From contig CAVGIM010000006.1 in NCBI GenBank assembly GCA_963629575.1, forward strand, positions 1 through 64,000: a DNA stretch of 64,000 nt, given 5' to 3'. Below the pieces are notes generated by a model. It was not told the DNA's origin. It was given only the letters and a program-made list of their open reading frames with translations, and did no database searches. A program made the translations under genes and the position numbers. The number at the start of each line of letters is the position of its first letter. Within the stretch, counting starts at the first letter, position 1. This DNA is from Hallerella sp963629575. GTDB taxonomy: Bacteria; Fibrobacterota; Fibrobacteria; Fibrobacterales; Fibrobacteraceae. Shown piece by piece: positions 17,429 through 26,583 of the stretch.

Positions 17429-17908
17429 ATGTCGGACAATCAGAATCTTGACGATTTCCTGGACCAGGAAATCCCCGAATTTACGAACGAGGACAATATC
17501 GAAAGCGCCATGAAGCCTCGCGACTACAGCTCCCGGCGAATTCTTCTCTGGGAAGGCGACGAAAATCGCAGGAATTGCGCAGTCGAAGTGGTTTCGGGAC
17601 TTTTGACCGGCGCCTTTGTCGAAGGGGTCGCGACGGAAGCCGAAGCGCTCCAGAAGCTTGACGAGGAGCTCTGGGACACCTTTGTCGTGGATTTCTACAA
17701 CGAAGGCTGCTCCGAGTCGGAGTTCGTCAAGAAGGTTAACAATTATCCGAATTCCATTCTTGTCGCCCTGAACCTTGCACCGTTCACGCTTCCCGAGGAG
17801 AGAAACCGCTACAAGATAGAGCCTCTCCGCAAGCTTTTCGAAATCGAGAAGCCGAAGTCCGAAAGCGAACTCGAGGACGGTCTCGACGAAGAACTCCTGA
17901 AGGAATAA
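17429..17908 (+). CDS. Receiver-like (pseudo-CheY) small protein
   Basis: The protein has 159 residues. After an acidic N-terminal tail, ILLWEGDENRRN, a helix, EGVATEAEALQKL, then DTFVVDFYNEG and ILVALNL follow the beta-alpha order of a CheY-type receiver domain. The acidic pair (EGDE) and the phospho-acceptor aspartate position (VVDFY) are recognisable, but the usual late threonine and lysine sites are not obvious, so it may be a non-phosphorylated pseudo-receiver. No output domain is attached. It lies one base before the sugar ABC importer ATPase and probably shares its transcript. AAGGAG precedes the ATG. A role in controlling the importer is inference only. Confidence 0.6.
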   Translation: MSDNQNLDDFLDQEIPEFTNEDNIESAMKPRDYSSRRILLWEGDENRRNCAVEVVSGLLTGAFVEGVATEAEALQKLDEELWDTFVVDFYNEGCSESEFVKKVNNYPNSILVALNLAPFTLPEERNRYKIEPLRKLFEIEKPKSESELEDGLDEELLKE

Positions 17909-17909
17909 G

Positions 17910-19001
17910 ATGACGGAATCCCGGATAGCGATAGAGCTTTCGCATGTTTCCAAGGAATATCCTGGAGACGTCCTTGCGGTGAGCGACCTTTCGCTTTCCA
18001 TTCGGGAGGGAGAATTCGTCGTTCTCGTCGGGCCTTCGGGATGCGGAAAATCCTCGGTTCTCCGAATGATCGCCGGGCTGGAACCGCCTTCGTCCGGAAG
18101 CGTTTTTCTGCACGGAAGGGACGCGAAAAACCTGGCTCCGAAAGACCGCGACATTGCGATGGTTTTCCAGAGCCATGCGCTCTATCCGCACTTGACCGTC
18201 CGCGGAAATCTGGAATTCGGGTTGCGGATCAAGGGAAACCATTCGGCGACGGAAATCCGGGAACGCATTCGCGAAGCGGTCGATATCCTGGACTTGGGAC
18301 CGATTCTCGACCGAAAGCCCAAGCATCTTTCCGGCGGCCAGCGGCAGCGGGTTGCGCTGGGGAGAGCCCTTGTGCGAAAGCCGAAAATATTTCTCTTTGA
18401 CGAGCCCCTTTCGGGACTTGACGCCAAGATGAAGAACCAGATGTTCGTCGAGCTCGGACGCTTGCATTCCCGCTTGCAGGCGACAATGGTCTTTGTGACG
18501 CACGACCAGACCGAGGCGATGACGATGGGCGACCGGATTGTCTGCCTTGCCGGAGGGAAGATCCAGCAGGCGGGGACGCCGATGGAACTTTACGAGCATC
18601 CCGAAAACGAGTTTGTCGCGGGATTTATCGGGGTTCCGCCGATGAATCTTTTCGCTGCGCAGTGGACGCCCGAAGGGCTCTTTTTTGAAAAGGCGGCGTT
18701 TCTCTTTCCCGTGTCGGAGGATTTCGAGCGGAAGTTTCGGAACATTCCCCGGTTGCTTGTCGGTGTCCGGCCCGAGTATCTCGCGCTTGCGCCGGCTTCG
18801 CCGGATGCGATTTGCGCGACCATCGAAGTCCTCGAACATCTAGGCTACGAAACCCTTATCTATGCGCAGGCAAACGATTTGAGCCTGGTCGTCCGCGTCC
18901 CTCCGGGAAAATCCTATTCGGTGGGGGAAAAAATCTACCTTTCTCTTTCCGAGAAGAATCTTCGGCTGTTTGACATTTCGACCGGGGCGTGCATTCGCTG
19001 A
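17910..19001 (+). CDS. Carbohydrate ABC importer ATPase (MalK/UgpC type)
   Basis: This 363-residue ATPase has Walker A GPSGCGKSS, Q-loop VFQSHALYPHLTV, signature LSGGQRQRVALGRAL, Walker B IFLFDEPLSGLD and switch histidine FVTHDQTEA. A C-terminal TOBE-type regulatory domain (about residues 235-363, with LVGVRPEYLAL) marks it as the shared ATPase of sugar or sugar-phosphate importers. It is the first transporter gene of the set and its stop overlaps the start of the binding protein (TGATG). The sugar cannot be read from the sequence. Confidence 0.93.
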   Translation: MTESRIAIELSHVSKEYPGDVLAVSDLSLSIREGEFVVLVGPSGCGKSSVLRMIAGLEPPSSGSVFLHGRDAKNLAPKDRDIAMVFQSHALYPHLTVRGNLEFGLRIKGNHSATEIRERIREAVDILDLGPILDRKPKHLSGGQRQRVALGRALVRKPKIFLFDEPLSGLDAKMKNQMFVELGRLHSRLQATMVFVTHDQTEAMTMGDRIVCLAGGKIQQAGTPMELYEHPENEFVAGFIGVPPMNLFAAQWTPEGLFFEKAAFLFPVSEDFERKFRNIPRLLVGVRPEYLALAPASPDAICATIEVLEHLGYETLIYAQANDLSLVVRVPPGKSYSVGEKIYLSLSEKNLRLFDISTGACIR

Positions 19002-20359
19002 TGCGCTCTTTCCCTTACATCGCGGCTGTTTTCCTTTTTGCCGCTTTCCTTTCCGGATGCGCGTCGGACGATTCGGATGGAAAGGAAGTTCTGCAGTTCT
19101 GGATAATGCCGAACAGCCCGGATCCGCTGGTGGACATGCGGCACCTGCTGCGCAATTTCGAGCTGGAAAATCCGGGAATCGAAGTGCAGGTGACCGTTCT
19201 CGACTGGAGCGTCGCCTGGACTAGAATCACGGCGGCGGCTTCGACCCAGAGCGGTCCCGATGTCATCCAGATGCCGACGACCTGGGCCGCGTCGATTACC
19301 GCGATGGGCGCCCTTTTGCCGCTCGATTCCCTGGTAGAGGCTGCCGGCGGGGATTCCATCTTCGCGCCCGTCTCCATGAAGTTCGCAAAGCCTGTCGGAG
19401 CGAACCACGTCACGTCCCTTCCCTGGTTTCTGGATGTGCGCCCGCTCTACTTTCGCCGAGACGTTCTCTCGAAAGTCGGTCTCGACCCGCAAGGGATTCG
19501 GAACAGGAACGATTTCAGGAACGCGCTTTCGCTGATTCGTGCGGCGAACCTGCATATCGAAGGTCTCCCGATTTCACCTGTCGGATATCCCGGAAAGCAC
19601 GATTGGAACGTCATCCATAATTTCGCTCCGTGGATCTGGGGGGCTGGCGGAGACTTTCTCGATTCGACGGCGCGCGAAAGCCGTCTCGCCTCGAAGGAAA
19701 GCGAAAACGGCATCCTGTTTTACCTGGGGCTTGTTCGCGACGGTTTCAACAGCCGAAGGAACCTGGCGAAGAACACGAGCCAGGTCAGCATGGATTTTGA
19801 CGAAGGAAGACTCGCTTTCTGGTTTGACGCGACAAACAAGACCATCTATCTGGACAGTCCCCGCTTTCTCGGCGGATCCTCGAAAAACGTCACGGCGAGA
19901 AACTACTCCTGCATGCTTCCGCCTTCTGCGCCTCCCGGAAAGGAACCGTACTATTTTGCCGGCGGTTCGAATCTCTCCGTCTTGCGCAGTTCCGCGCACC
20001 GTCGCGCCGCGATGGCTCTTGTCAAGTACCTGTCTGCCCGCTCCGACGTGCAGCTTTCACTCGCCCGCATGACGGGATTTCTCCCTGCGCTTCTTTCGGC
20101 ATACGAATACCCCTTTTTCCGGGAAGATGCCCGCAGGGAAGTCTTTCAGCAGATGGTTTTCCACTTGCGCTCCTATCCGGCGGTTCCCTACTGGGGAGAA
20201 CTCGAAACGGAAATTCTCCTGCGCCGTTTCGGAAACATTTTCGACCTGATAACCTCCAGTCCGGAAAACGTGTGGCCCGAAAAGGAAATCCTTGCCGAAA
20301 TCCGCGCCGCGGACGAGGAAGTCAACCGCTTCATTCGACGGCAAAGGGGGGACGACTGA
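19001..20359 (+). CDS. Extracytoplasmic sugar-binding lipoprotein (family 1)
   Basis: The 452-residue protein starts with a lipoprotein signal (MRSFPYIAAVFLFAAFLSGC), so it should be anchored by its acylated cysteine. The mature part follows the UgpB/MalE pattern: LQFWIMPNSPDPLVDM, a run on PGIEVQVTVLDWSVAW, DVIQMPTTWAASI, and a C-terminal half with WIWGAGGDFLDS. It should hand the sugar to the two permeases encoded directly downstream. The start overlaps the ATPase stop and the stop overlaps the first permease start. Confidence 0.9.
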   Translation: MRSFPYIAAVFLFAAFLSGCASDDSDGKEVLQFWIMPNSPDPLVDMRHLLRNFELENPGIEVQVTVLDWSVAWTRITAAASTQSGPDVIQMPTTWAASITAMGALLPLDSLVEAAGGDSIFAPVSMKFAKPVGANHVTSLPWFLDVRPLYFRRDVLSKVGLDPQGIRNRNDFRNALSLIRAANLHIEGLPISPVGYPGKHDWNVIHNFAPWIWGAGGDFLDSTARESRLASKESENGILFYLGLVRDGFNSRRNLAKNTSQVSMDFDEGRLAFWFDATNKTIYLDSPRFLGGSSKNVTARNYSCMLPPSAPPGKEPYYFAGGSNLSVLRSSAHRRAAMALVKYLSARSDVQLSLARMTGFLPALLSAYEYPFFREDARREVFQQMVFHLRSYPAVPYWGELETEILLRRFGNIFDLITSSPENVWPEKEILAEIRAADEEVNRFIRRQRGDD

Positions 20360-21297
20360 TGGAAAGGCGCTATCTCTTTGTCTTGCCTTTTGCCCTTTTT
20401 CTGTCCGCGTTCTTTTTTGTGCCGGTCCTTTTTGGCGTCGCCCTGCCGTTCTTTTCCGCGGAATCGGGCTTTTCGGACATTTCCGGTGTGCAGTTTCGAA
20501 TCGGAAATTTTGCCGCGGCGGTTTCTTCCGCTTCGGGCGAAGGCCTTTTCGATGCGGTCCGCAATACGCTTCTCTATACGGTTTGCGTTTCGGGCGGGTG
20601 CATCTTTCTTGGACTTTTCGGCGCGCTTCTCGTTTCGCAAAACTTTCCGTCGGCGGGAATCGTTCGCACCTTGCTGATGATTTCGTGGGTCGTTCCGACC
20701 TATATCGTCGGGTTGCTCTGGGGATTCATGTGGCAGCAGGACGAAGGCATCGTGAACAAGATCCTCTTCGACTTTCTGCATTGGGACAGGATTTCCGGAA
20801 TTTTCGGGGCGGTCTGGAAATACGCGTCCGACGGTACGCTCATCAAGCCCAACTGGCTTACCGGTCCGAACACCATCTGGGCGATTATCGTTCCCGCCAT
20901 CTGGCGCAATTGGCCGTTTTGCATGATGATGTTTCTTTCGGGACTGGCGGCGATTCCGCGCGACATCTACGAGGCGGCGGAATTGGACGGGGTTCCGGTT
21001 CGCGACCGATTCCTTCGAATAACGCTCCCCATGCTCAGACCGGTATTTGCGCTAGTCATCCTGGAATCCCTTGTCGTCAATATGTATAGTTTCAATCTCG
21101 TCGCGATGATGTTCGGAAACGGGGCGGGATTTCCGGGAAAGTTCGGCGACCTGATAATGACCTATCTCTACCGGACCTCCTTTTCGACATGGAATTTTGG
21201 CGCGGGGGCGGCACTCGGTACGCTGACGATGCTCTTTATGCTTCTCTGCGTGAGTTTCTGGTATCGGACGTTTGCGAGGGACTCCCTGAATGGTTAA
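20359..21297 (+). CDS. Sugar ABC permease 1 (MalF/UgpA type)
   Basis: The protein has 312 residues with six predicted helices and the cytoplasmic EAA loop EAAELDGVPVRDRFLRITLPM that contacts the ATPase. A stretch of about 100 residues between the early helices (FGAVWKYASDGTLIKPN and neighbours) would lie outside the membrane, a MalF-like trait. It starts at an ATG overlapping the binding-protein stop and overlaps the second permease by 8 bases, so the two membrane subunits should be made together. Confidence 0.92.
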   Translation: MERRYLFVLPFALFLSAFFFVPVLFGVALPFFSAESGFSDISGVQFRIGNFAAAVSSASGEGLFDAVRNTLLYTVCVSGGCIFLGLFGALLVSQNFPSAGIVRTLLMISWVVPTYIVGLLWGFMWQQDEGIVNKILFDFLHWDRISGIFGAVWKYASDGTLIKPNWLTGPNTIWAIIVPAIWRNWPFCMMMFLSGLAAIPRDIYEAAELDGVPVRDRFLRITLPMLRPVFALVILESLVVNMYSFNLVAMMFGNGAGFPGKFGDLIMTYLYRTSFSTWNFGAGAALGTLTMLFMLLCVSFWYRTFARDSLNG

Positions 21298-23473
21298 GGT
21301 TCTCGCCTGGGCGTTCGCCATTCTGAACCTTCTGCCGCTCTTGTGGATGGCCTGGAGCTCCTTGCTCGGAGCGAGCGAAGTCATGCAGGGAAAGATTTTT
21401 CCCGAGCCCTATCCGAACGATCTGGTCTTTTTCGAAAAGATGCCGGACGGAGGACTTGTCGCGGGGACGCTTCACGGACAGGTTTACCGTTTCGAGAACG
21501 GGTCGCTCGACAAGGCGCCGAAAGAACTGGACCTGCGCGCCACGACCGTGGGATACGCTCGCGAGGGCTCCGCTTTCTATGCGTTTTCGACGGACAAGGG
21601 GCTTCAGTCTATCGATCCGCTGCGACTCCAGAAAAAGCGTTCCTGGACGTTCCGCGATTTCAGGAAGTCCTTTGAACGGAGCGATTTTACACTCTTCCGC
21701 TTTGTCGCGAACCAGACTCCGGAAAACGAATTCGCGCGACTCGGCGCGATGCTCGATTCGGTTCCCCTTGTCGAAAGTTCCAACCGGACGCTCGCCGATG
21801 TCCTGGGAAAGCCCTTTCCGCAGAACAGCGCGGTTGTCGATGCGCTCAACGGAATTCTCGAAAGCCCTAGGCTCCTTTCCCGCCTGCTTTCCGAATGGCA
21901 GGGAAAAACGGACTGGGTGAATCCGGAGATTGGGCGGCTTTTCAAGAAACGGAACCGGACGACTATCGAAAACCGCGAACTTTTTCGCTGGTGCCTTGCG
22001 GAGCGGATCCCTTCGATGCTCACTATCTACCGCAGAATTTCCTGGACGCCTATCTGGGTGAACCGCATTCCGGCAAGCGATCACGGTGTCTCTGTCGCTC
22101 TTGCCGGAAAGTATCTGTGCGTGGGGATGTGGTGGGAGTCTTTTCCGGGCGTCGCCATCGTCGAAAGGGAAAGTCCCGAGAAAGTCATCCACTGGGTGAC
22201 CGTGCAAAGCGGGCTTCCGTCGAGTTCCGTCCAGCGGATCTTGCGGGTTTCCGACAGGGAGATTCTCGTTGCGCATGACCTGGGATTTTCGCTTGTCGAT
22301 GTCCAGGAGCGAAAAGTTCTCTCGAACTACCTTTTCGGGGAATCGGGTCTTCCCTTTTACAACGGTCGCGACCTGAGATTTTCGGTCGTAAACCGCAGCT
22401 CGATGATTTTTTCCTGCGGTAGGGAAATCGTCTTTTTCGATTTTCGCGCCGGGCAGGCCGTGAAGCGGCTCTATGCGGATTCCCGGCTGTTTCCGTCCGA
22501 CATCTCGACGTTGAAGAGCCTTGGAGGCAAGGTCTTCTTTGGGATTTCCGACGGCCTGGTCTCGATGAACTTCTGGGACCTGCTTTCCGAAGAAAAGGCG
22601 CAGAAAACGGTTTCGGTCGGCGGAACGGCGACGAGCCTTTTTATCGACGAAAGCGAGGTTCTTGTCGGGATGCTGGACGGGATGCTCGCGAAGGTCCAGA
22701 TGAAAACGGAAAAAGTCGAGGAACGCTACACGCTTCCCGAGGGAAGGATGCGACTCCATTTCCGCAATTACGAGGATCTGTGGCGAACGATTCCCTTTGG
22801 GCGCTTTCTTTCCAACTCGTTCATCATTTGCCTATCGACTGTCCTTATCTGTCTTGTGCTCGGCTCCCTTGCCGGATACGGCCTTGCCCGCACGTCGTTT
22901 CGACACCGCCATCTTCTGAATGGCGGACTGGTTGCAAGCCAGGTCATTCCGAACATCCTCTTTCTTGTACCGGCGTTCCTCATCCTTTCCTATCTGCAGA
23001 TCCATACGCAGATTCGCCTGGTAAATACGAAAATAGGGATAATCCTGCTGTATTCGGCTTTGTTCCTTCCGGTGGCGACGTGGATTATCCTGAACATGTT
23101 TCGGACGCTTTCGCGCGAAGTCGAGGAGGCCGCCCTGATAGACGGCTGCACGCCGCTTTCCGCCTTTTTCCGCGTGGCCCTTCCCTCGGCGCTTCCCGGA
23201 ATCCTCACGACAGGCGTTTACATCTTCATCCTTTCGTGGGACGAGCTGATGCTCGCCTGGATTTTCTCGATAGATCTTTCGTCCGCGACGATTCCTGTCG
23301 GAATGCGGCTCTTCTTTGGGCAGTTCGGTTCTCGATTCGACCTGATGATGGCCGCGGCCACGCTTTCCACTCTTCCCGTCGTCGTTCTCTTCCTCCTGGT
23401 CCAGCGTCATCTGTTGCGCGGATTCTCCGGCGGAGGCAACGTCGTGAAGGGTGTTTTGAAAAACAACCGCTAG
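21290..23473 (+). CDS. Sugar ABC permease 2 (MalG type) with giant insertion
   Basis: MalG-type permeases have about 280 residues, and this one has 727. Helix 1 (VLAWAFAILNLLPLLWMAWS) is followed, not after the usual 30 or so residues but after about 450, by the conserved FRNYEDLWRTIPFGRFLSNS and five further helices. The EAA loop EEAALIDGCTPLSAFFRVAL is intact. The insertion (about residues 35-485, bases 21392-22745) shows repeated short strand patterns, LVAGTLHGQVYRFENG, ILVAHDLGFSLVDV, KVFFGISDGLVSM and EVLVGMLDGMLAKV, like a beta-propeller. By topology it should be extracytoplasmic. It might sense or pre-bind ligand, which is inference. The frame is open throughout, so no error is needed to explain it. 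Confidence 0.88.
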   Translation: MVKVLAWAFAILNLLPLLWMAWSSLLGASEVMQGKIFPEPYPNDLVFFEKMPDGGLVAGTLHGQVYRFENGSLDKAPKELDLRATTVGYAREGSAFYAFSTDKGLQSIDPLRLQKKRSWTFRDFRKSFERSDFTLFRFVANQTPENEFARLGAMLDSVPLVESSNRTLADVLGKPFPQNSAVVDALNGILESPRLLSRLLSEWQGKTDWVNPEIGRLFKKRNRTTIENRELFRWCLAERIPSMLTIYRRISWTPIWVNRIPASDHGVSVALAGKYLCVGMWWESFPGVAIVERESPEKVIHWVTVQSGLPSSSVQRILRVSDREILVAHDLGFSLVDVQERKVLSNYLFGESGLPFYNGRDLRFSVVNRSSMIFSCGREIVFFDFRAGQAVKRLYADSRLFPSDISTLKSLGGKVFFGISDGLVSMNFWDLLSEEKAQKTVSVGGTATSLFIDESEVLVGMLDGMLAKVQMKTEKVEERYTLPEGRMRLHFRNYEDLWRTIPFGRFLSNSFIICLSTVLICLVLGSLAGYGLARTSFRHRHLLNGGLVASQVIPNILFLVPAFLILSYLQIHTQIRLVNTKIGIILLYSALFLPVATWIILNMFRTLSREVEEAALIDGCTPLSAFFRVALPSALPGILTTGVYIFILSWDELMLAWIFSIDLSSATIPVGMRLFFGQFGSRFDLMMAAATLSTLPVVVLFLLVQRHLLRGFSGGGNVVKGVLKNNR

Positions 23474-23490
23474 GAATTCCAAAAAAATTC

Positions 23491-23498
23491 TATCTTGC
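23491..23498 (+). promoter_or_regulatory. Promoter-like box TATCTTGC before the DUF2062-DUF1015 gene
   Basis: AATTC-TATCTTGCGTCTG nearly repeats the mdh promoter region. It lies 27 bases before the ATG, and GGAGG follows at 23511-23515. Confidence 0.45.
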
Positions 23499-23525
23499 GT
23501 CTGTTCCCTTGGAGGTCTTACGATA

Positions 23526-25355
23526 ATGAACAAAAGGCGAAACAAATCCAACGAATCCCGCTTCAAGCGTATTTCGCGCGTCTATTTCAACCGGATGTTT
23601 CCAAAGCGCATGGACGCGTTCCTGGTTTCCCTTTCCGTTTTCGCCGGCGTCTTCATCGGCATTTGGCCGACTATCGGCATCGCCATCATCCTGACCGTCG
23701 CGGTGTGCGCCCTTTTCCGCCTCCCGAAGGTTCCCGGCGTGGTCGCTTCGTTCGTCGCGAATCCGCTGACGCAGTTCGGCTTTTTCTATCCGGCGGGCTA
23801 CTTTGTCGGCAAGAAGATTCTCCAGCCGGAGCAGATTTCGTTCGACTTTCTCAAGGAAATCGAAGGCATATCCTTTCGAAACGTCGTCGATGTCGTGACG
23901 AAGCTGTGGAACGAGGCGGCGGGGCACCTGCTCGCGTTCCTTCTCGGGATAACGATCGTCGCCTTCGTCTTCGCTCTCGCGTTTGGAATCGCCGCCTATT
24001 TTATCGTTTCCTACCGCAAGCGCAAGCACATTCAGGTCAAGAACAAGTATATTCACGAGCTGATTTCGGAAGACGAAGTCGTCATGAAGGAAGCCAAGCA
24101 AAAAGGAAAGCACATGCATATTTTTCCGTTCAAAGCGCTCCGACCGGTGGATCCTCTCCAGGCAAAGGACATTTCGGCCCTCCCTTACGACGTAATGAAT
24201 CGCGAGGAAGCGAAGGAAATGGCGAAGGGGCTCCCGTATTCCTATCTGCGCATTACGCGCGCCGAGCTGGAGCTTCCCGATTCCCTCGATGCCTACGACC
24301 CGAAGGTCTATGCCCATGCCAAGGAGAATCTCGACAAGTTCATCGCGGACGGCGTCATCGCTTTCGACAAGAAGGATTGCCTTTACGTTTACCGCCAGAC
24401 GATGAACGGGCGGGAACAGTACGGACTTGTCTGCACGGTTCCGGCCAAGGATTACTTCGACGGCATCATCAAGAAGCACGAGCTTACGCGCAAGGACAAG
24501 GAAGACGACCGTTTGCGCCACATCCTCGCGACGAATTCCAACACGGGGCCTGTTTTCCTCACTTACCGCGATAACGGACAGTTCGCCCTTCTCGGCGAAA
24601 TCATCCGGAGAAAGCCTGTCTATGACTTCGTGACGGAAGGAGACGGCTTTGGGCATACGGTCTGGGTGATCGATGACGATGCCGAAATAGAAAGGATTTG
24701 TCGGGCCTTTGACGCGGTTCCCGTCAGCTACATCGCGGATGGCCATCACCGGAGCGCAGCAGGCGCCCGGGCCGCGGGATATCGGGCTTCCCAGAATCCG
24801 GACAATACGGGTTCCGAAGAATATAACCGCTACCTGGCCATTCTTTTCCCCAGTACCCAGCTCAAGATCTTGGACTACAACCGCGTCCTCAAGGACTTGA
24901 ACGGTTGCACGCCGGAAGAGTTCATGGAAAAGCTCGGCGAGGTCTGCTCGGTCAGCGAACTGTCCGCGGCCGCGCATCCGGAAAGGCAGAACGTGGTGAA
25001 CATGTATCTGCAGGGAAAATGGTATTCCTGCGCGTTCAGGCCGGAATACTTGCGGAACCTGGGACCTGTCGATAGTCTCGACGTTGCGCTTCTCCAGAAG
25101 CTCGTCCTGAAGCCTCTCTTCGGGGTCGATGATCCTCGGACCGCGAAGAACATCGATTTCGTCGGCGGAATCCGCGGACTTTCCGAGCTGGAAAAGCGCG
25201 TCGATTCCGGAGAATGGGCTGTCGCCTTCGCCATGTATCCGACGACTCTCGACCAGCTGATGGCCATTGCGGACGCGGGAGAAATCATGCCGCCGAAGAG
25301 TACCTGGTTCGAACCGAAACTTCGCGACGGTCTGCTTGTCCATACCCTGGACTAG
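23526..25355 (+). CDS. DUF2062-DUF1015 fusion protein
   Basis: This 609-residue protein joins two families. Residues about 20-175 match DUF2062 small membrane proteins (GVFIGIWPTIGIAIIL, FVANPLTQFGFFYPAGYF). From residue 197 (MHIFPFKALRP, then LPYDVMNREEA and SYIADGHHRSAAG) it is a complete DUF1015 protein. That group includes the serine kinases SerK and SbnI, so free-serine kinase activity is possible. The ATG at 23526 has GGAGG at the right distance. The methionine that begins the DUF1015 part (24114) also has an AAAGGAAA sequence just upstream, so the soluble domain might also be made alone. Fusion to a membrane domain would place DUF1015 at the inner membrane. Confidence 0.85.
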   Translation: MNKRRNKSNESRFKRISRVYFNRMFPKRMDAFLVSLSVFAGVFIGIWPTIGIAIILTVAVCALFRLPKVPGVVASFVANPLTQFGFFYPAGYFVGKKILQPEQISFDFLKEIEGISFRNVVDVVTKLWNEAAGHLLAFLLGITIVAFVFALAFGIAAYFIVSYRKRKHIQVKNKYIHELISEDEVVMKEAKQKGKHMHIFPFKALRPVDPLQAKDISALPYDVMNREEAKEMAKGLPYSYLRITRAELELPDSLDAYDPKVYAHAKENLDKFIADGVIAFDKKDCLYVYRQTMNGREQYGLVCTVPAKDYFDGIIKKHELTRKDKEDDRLRHILATNSNTGPVFLTYRDNGQFALLGEIIRRKPVYDFVTEGDGFGHTVWVIDDDAEIERICRAFDAVPVSYIADGHHRSAAGARAAGYRASQNPDNTGSEEYNRYLAILFPSTQLKILDYNRVLKDLNGCTPEEFMEKLGEVCSVSELSAAAHPERQNVVNMYLQGKWYSCAFRPEYLRNLGPVDSLDVALLQKLVLKPLFGVDDPRTAKNIDFVGGIRGLSELEKRVDSGEWAVAFAMYPTTLDQLMAIADAGEIMPPKSTWFEPKLRDGLLVHTLD

Positions 25356-25362
25356 AAAAAAC

Positions 25363-26583
25363 GTGGCGTTCTCGAAGGGAAAGACGATTGGAGTGGCGTG
25401 TATCGCTCGATACATGCTGTTCCTCGTTTCCCTGTCTTTTGCGGGTAACGTTTCGACTGCGGGACTTTCGCACGGCGGAAGCGCTGTCCGCGATTTGCAG
25501 CTTCGGGAATTTGGAACCGTTTTTCGTCCGGGAGTCGATGGCTATGTCGGGTTCAACCTGTATTACTTTCCGTTGCCGAGCCAGGCGCGCCTTTCGACGG
25601 ATTTCGGAAAGCACGAAGGCTATGTGCTGCGGCAGAACTTCGCCGGCTACTTTGCGGAGGAACTGGGAAAAAGCGGCTGGGACCTGGGGGCGCTCTGGTG
25701 GGTGGAACGCCATGGCTGGGACAGCGAAGACTTCTTGCTGTTTCCGCACTACAGCGAGTTTTCCCTGGTTCGCAGCGTGCAGACCGCGGGATTTTCGCTT
25801 GCAAGTCCTGGCCAAAACGTAGGCTTTGCCGGCGGTGTCCAATACACGAACCCCGAGCATGTGGGAAAAGTCTATGCGGCGGAATCCGACAGCCTCTTTG
25901 AATGGGCGATGGCCGTCGTGGGGCCCGTATCGGTGCAGACGAGCTTTCGCCATTCGGAGTTTCGGCACCTGCGCCTTTCGCTGAATCTGGAATCCAAGGA
26001 AATTCTAGGCGGAAAGTCTTCGGGACCCTTGACTTACCTGCCGAATCTCGATTTGGCCTTTTACGAGGGGAAGTCCCACGTTCGGGATTCTGTTCGGGTT
26101 TTCTGGGAACAGAATCTCTTTAGGCAACGGCTCTATGCGGAACTCGCCATTCTCTTTCCCGACAGGGCGCTCCGCTCTTTCGCCTTGAAGTACTATCCGG
26201 ACCCATCCAAGGTCGTTTCGGTCGATCTGACGTGCTTTCGCAAGGACAACGGCGACCTGATCTGGGGCGGCGGCCTCTCGCTACCCTTTGTTCGCGTCGC
26301 CTACAACCACGCAAGCGAAATCGAGAATGTCTTCGGGCTTCGGGGAACCTTCGTCTTGCAGTTCCATTTTGGAATCGAGAGAATCTTCGACAAGTTTATC
26401 GGATGGAACGGAGCGAAGTCTTCGCCGATGATAACGCGGAATGTCGAAACGGATGACGCCGAGAAGAAACAGCGTCGCGAAGAGCGCGAAAAGGAGTTCG
26501 AATCGTCCCGTTCGAAAAGCGGAACGAAATCCCCGTCGCGCGAAATTACGGCAAAGGGAATCGTCCGGGAGAATGCGAAATGA
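25363..26583 (+). CDS. Predicted exported beta-strand-rich (outer-membrane) protein
   Basis: The protein has about 406 residues with a hydrophobic N-terminal segment ending near MLFLVSLSFAGNVSTA, which looks like a signal peptide. The rest is rich in alternating aromatic and polar residues (VGFNLYYFPLPSQARLS, DLGALWWVERHGWD, LRGTFVLQFHFG), as in outer-membrane barrels. The last 60 residues are charged and low-complexity. I do not recognise the family. The start is uncertain: GTG at 25363 is 7 bases after the previous stop, but GTG at 25393 and ATG at 25411 are also possible. Its end overlaps the next lipoprotein gene (ATGA). Confidence 0.55.
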   Translation: MAFSKGKTIGVACIARYMLFLVSLSFAGNVSTAGLSHGGSAVRDLQLREFGTVFRPGVDGYVGFNLYYFPLPSQARLSTDFGKHEGYVLRQNFAGYFAEELGKSGWDLGALWWVERHGWDSEDFLLFPHYSEFSLVRSVQTAGFSLASPGQNVGFAGGVQYTNPEHVGKVYAAESDSLFEWAMAVVGPVSVQTSFRHSEFRHLRLSLNLESKEILGGKSSGPLTYLPNLDLAFYEGKSHVRDSVRVFWEQNLFRQRLYAELAILFPDRALRSFALKYYPDPSKVVSVDLTCFRKDNGDLIWGGGLSLPFVRVAYNHASEIENVFGLRGTFVLQFHFGIERIFDKFIGWNGAKSSPMITRNVETDDAEKKQRREEREKEFESSRSKSGTKSPSREITAKGIVRENAK

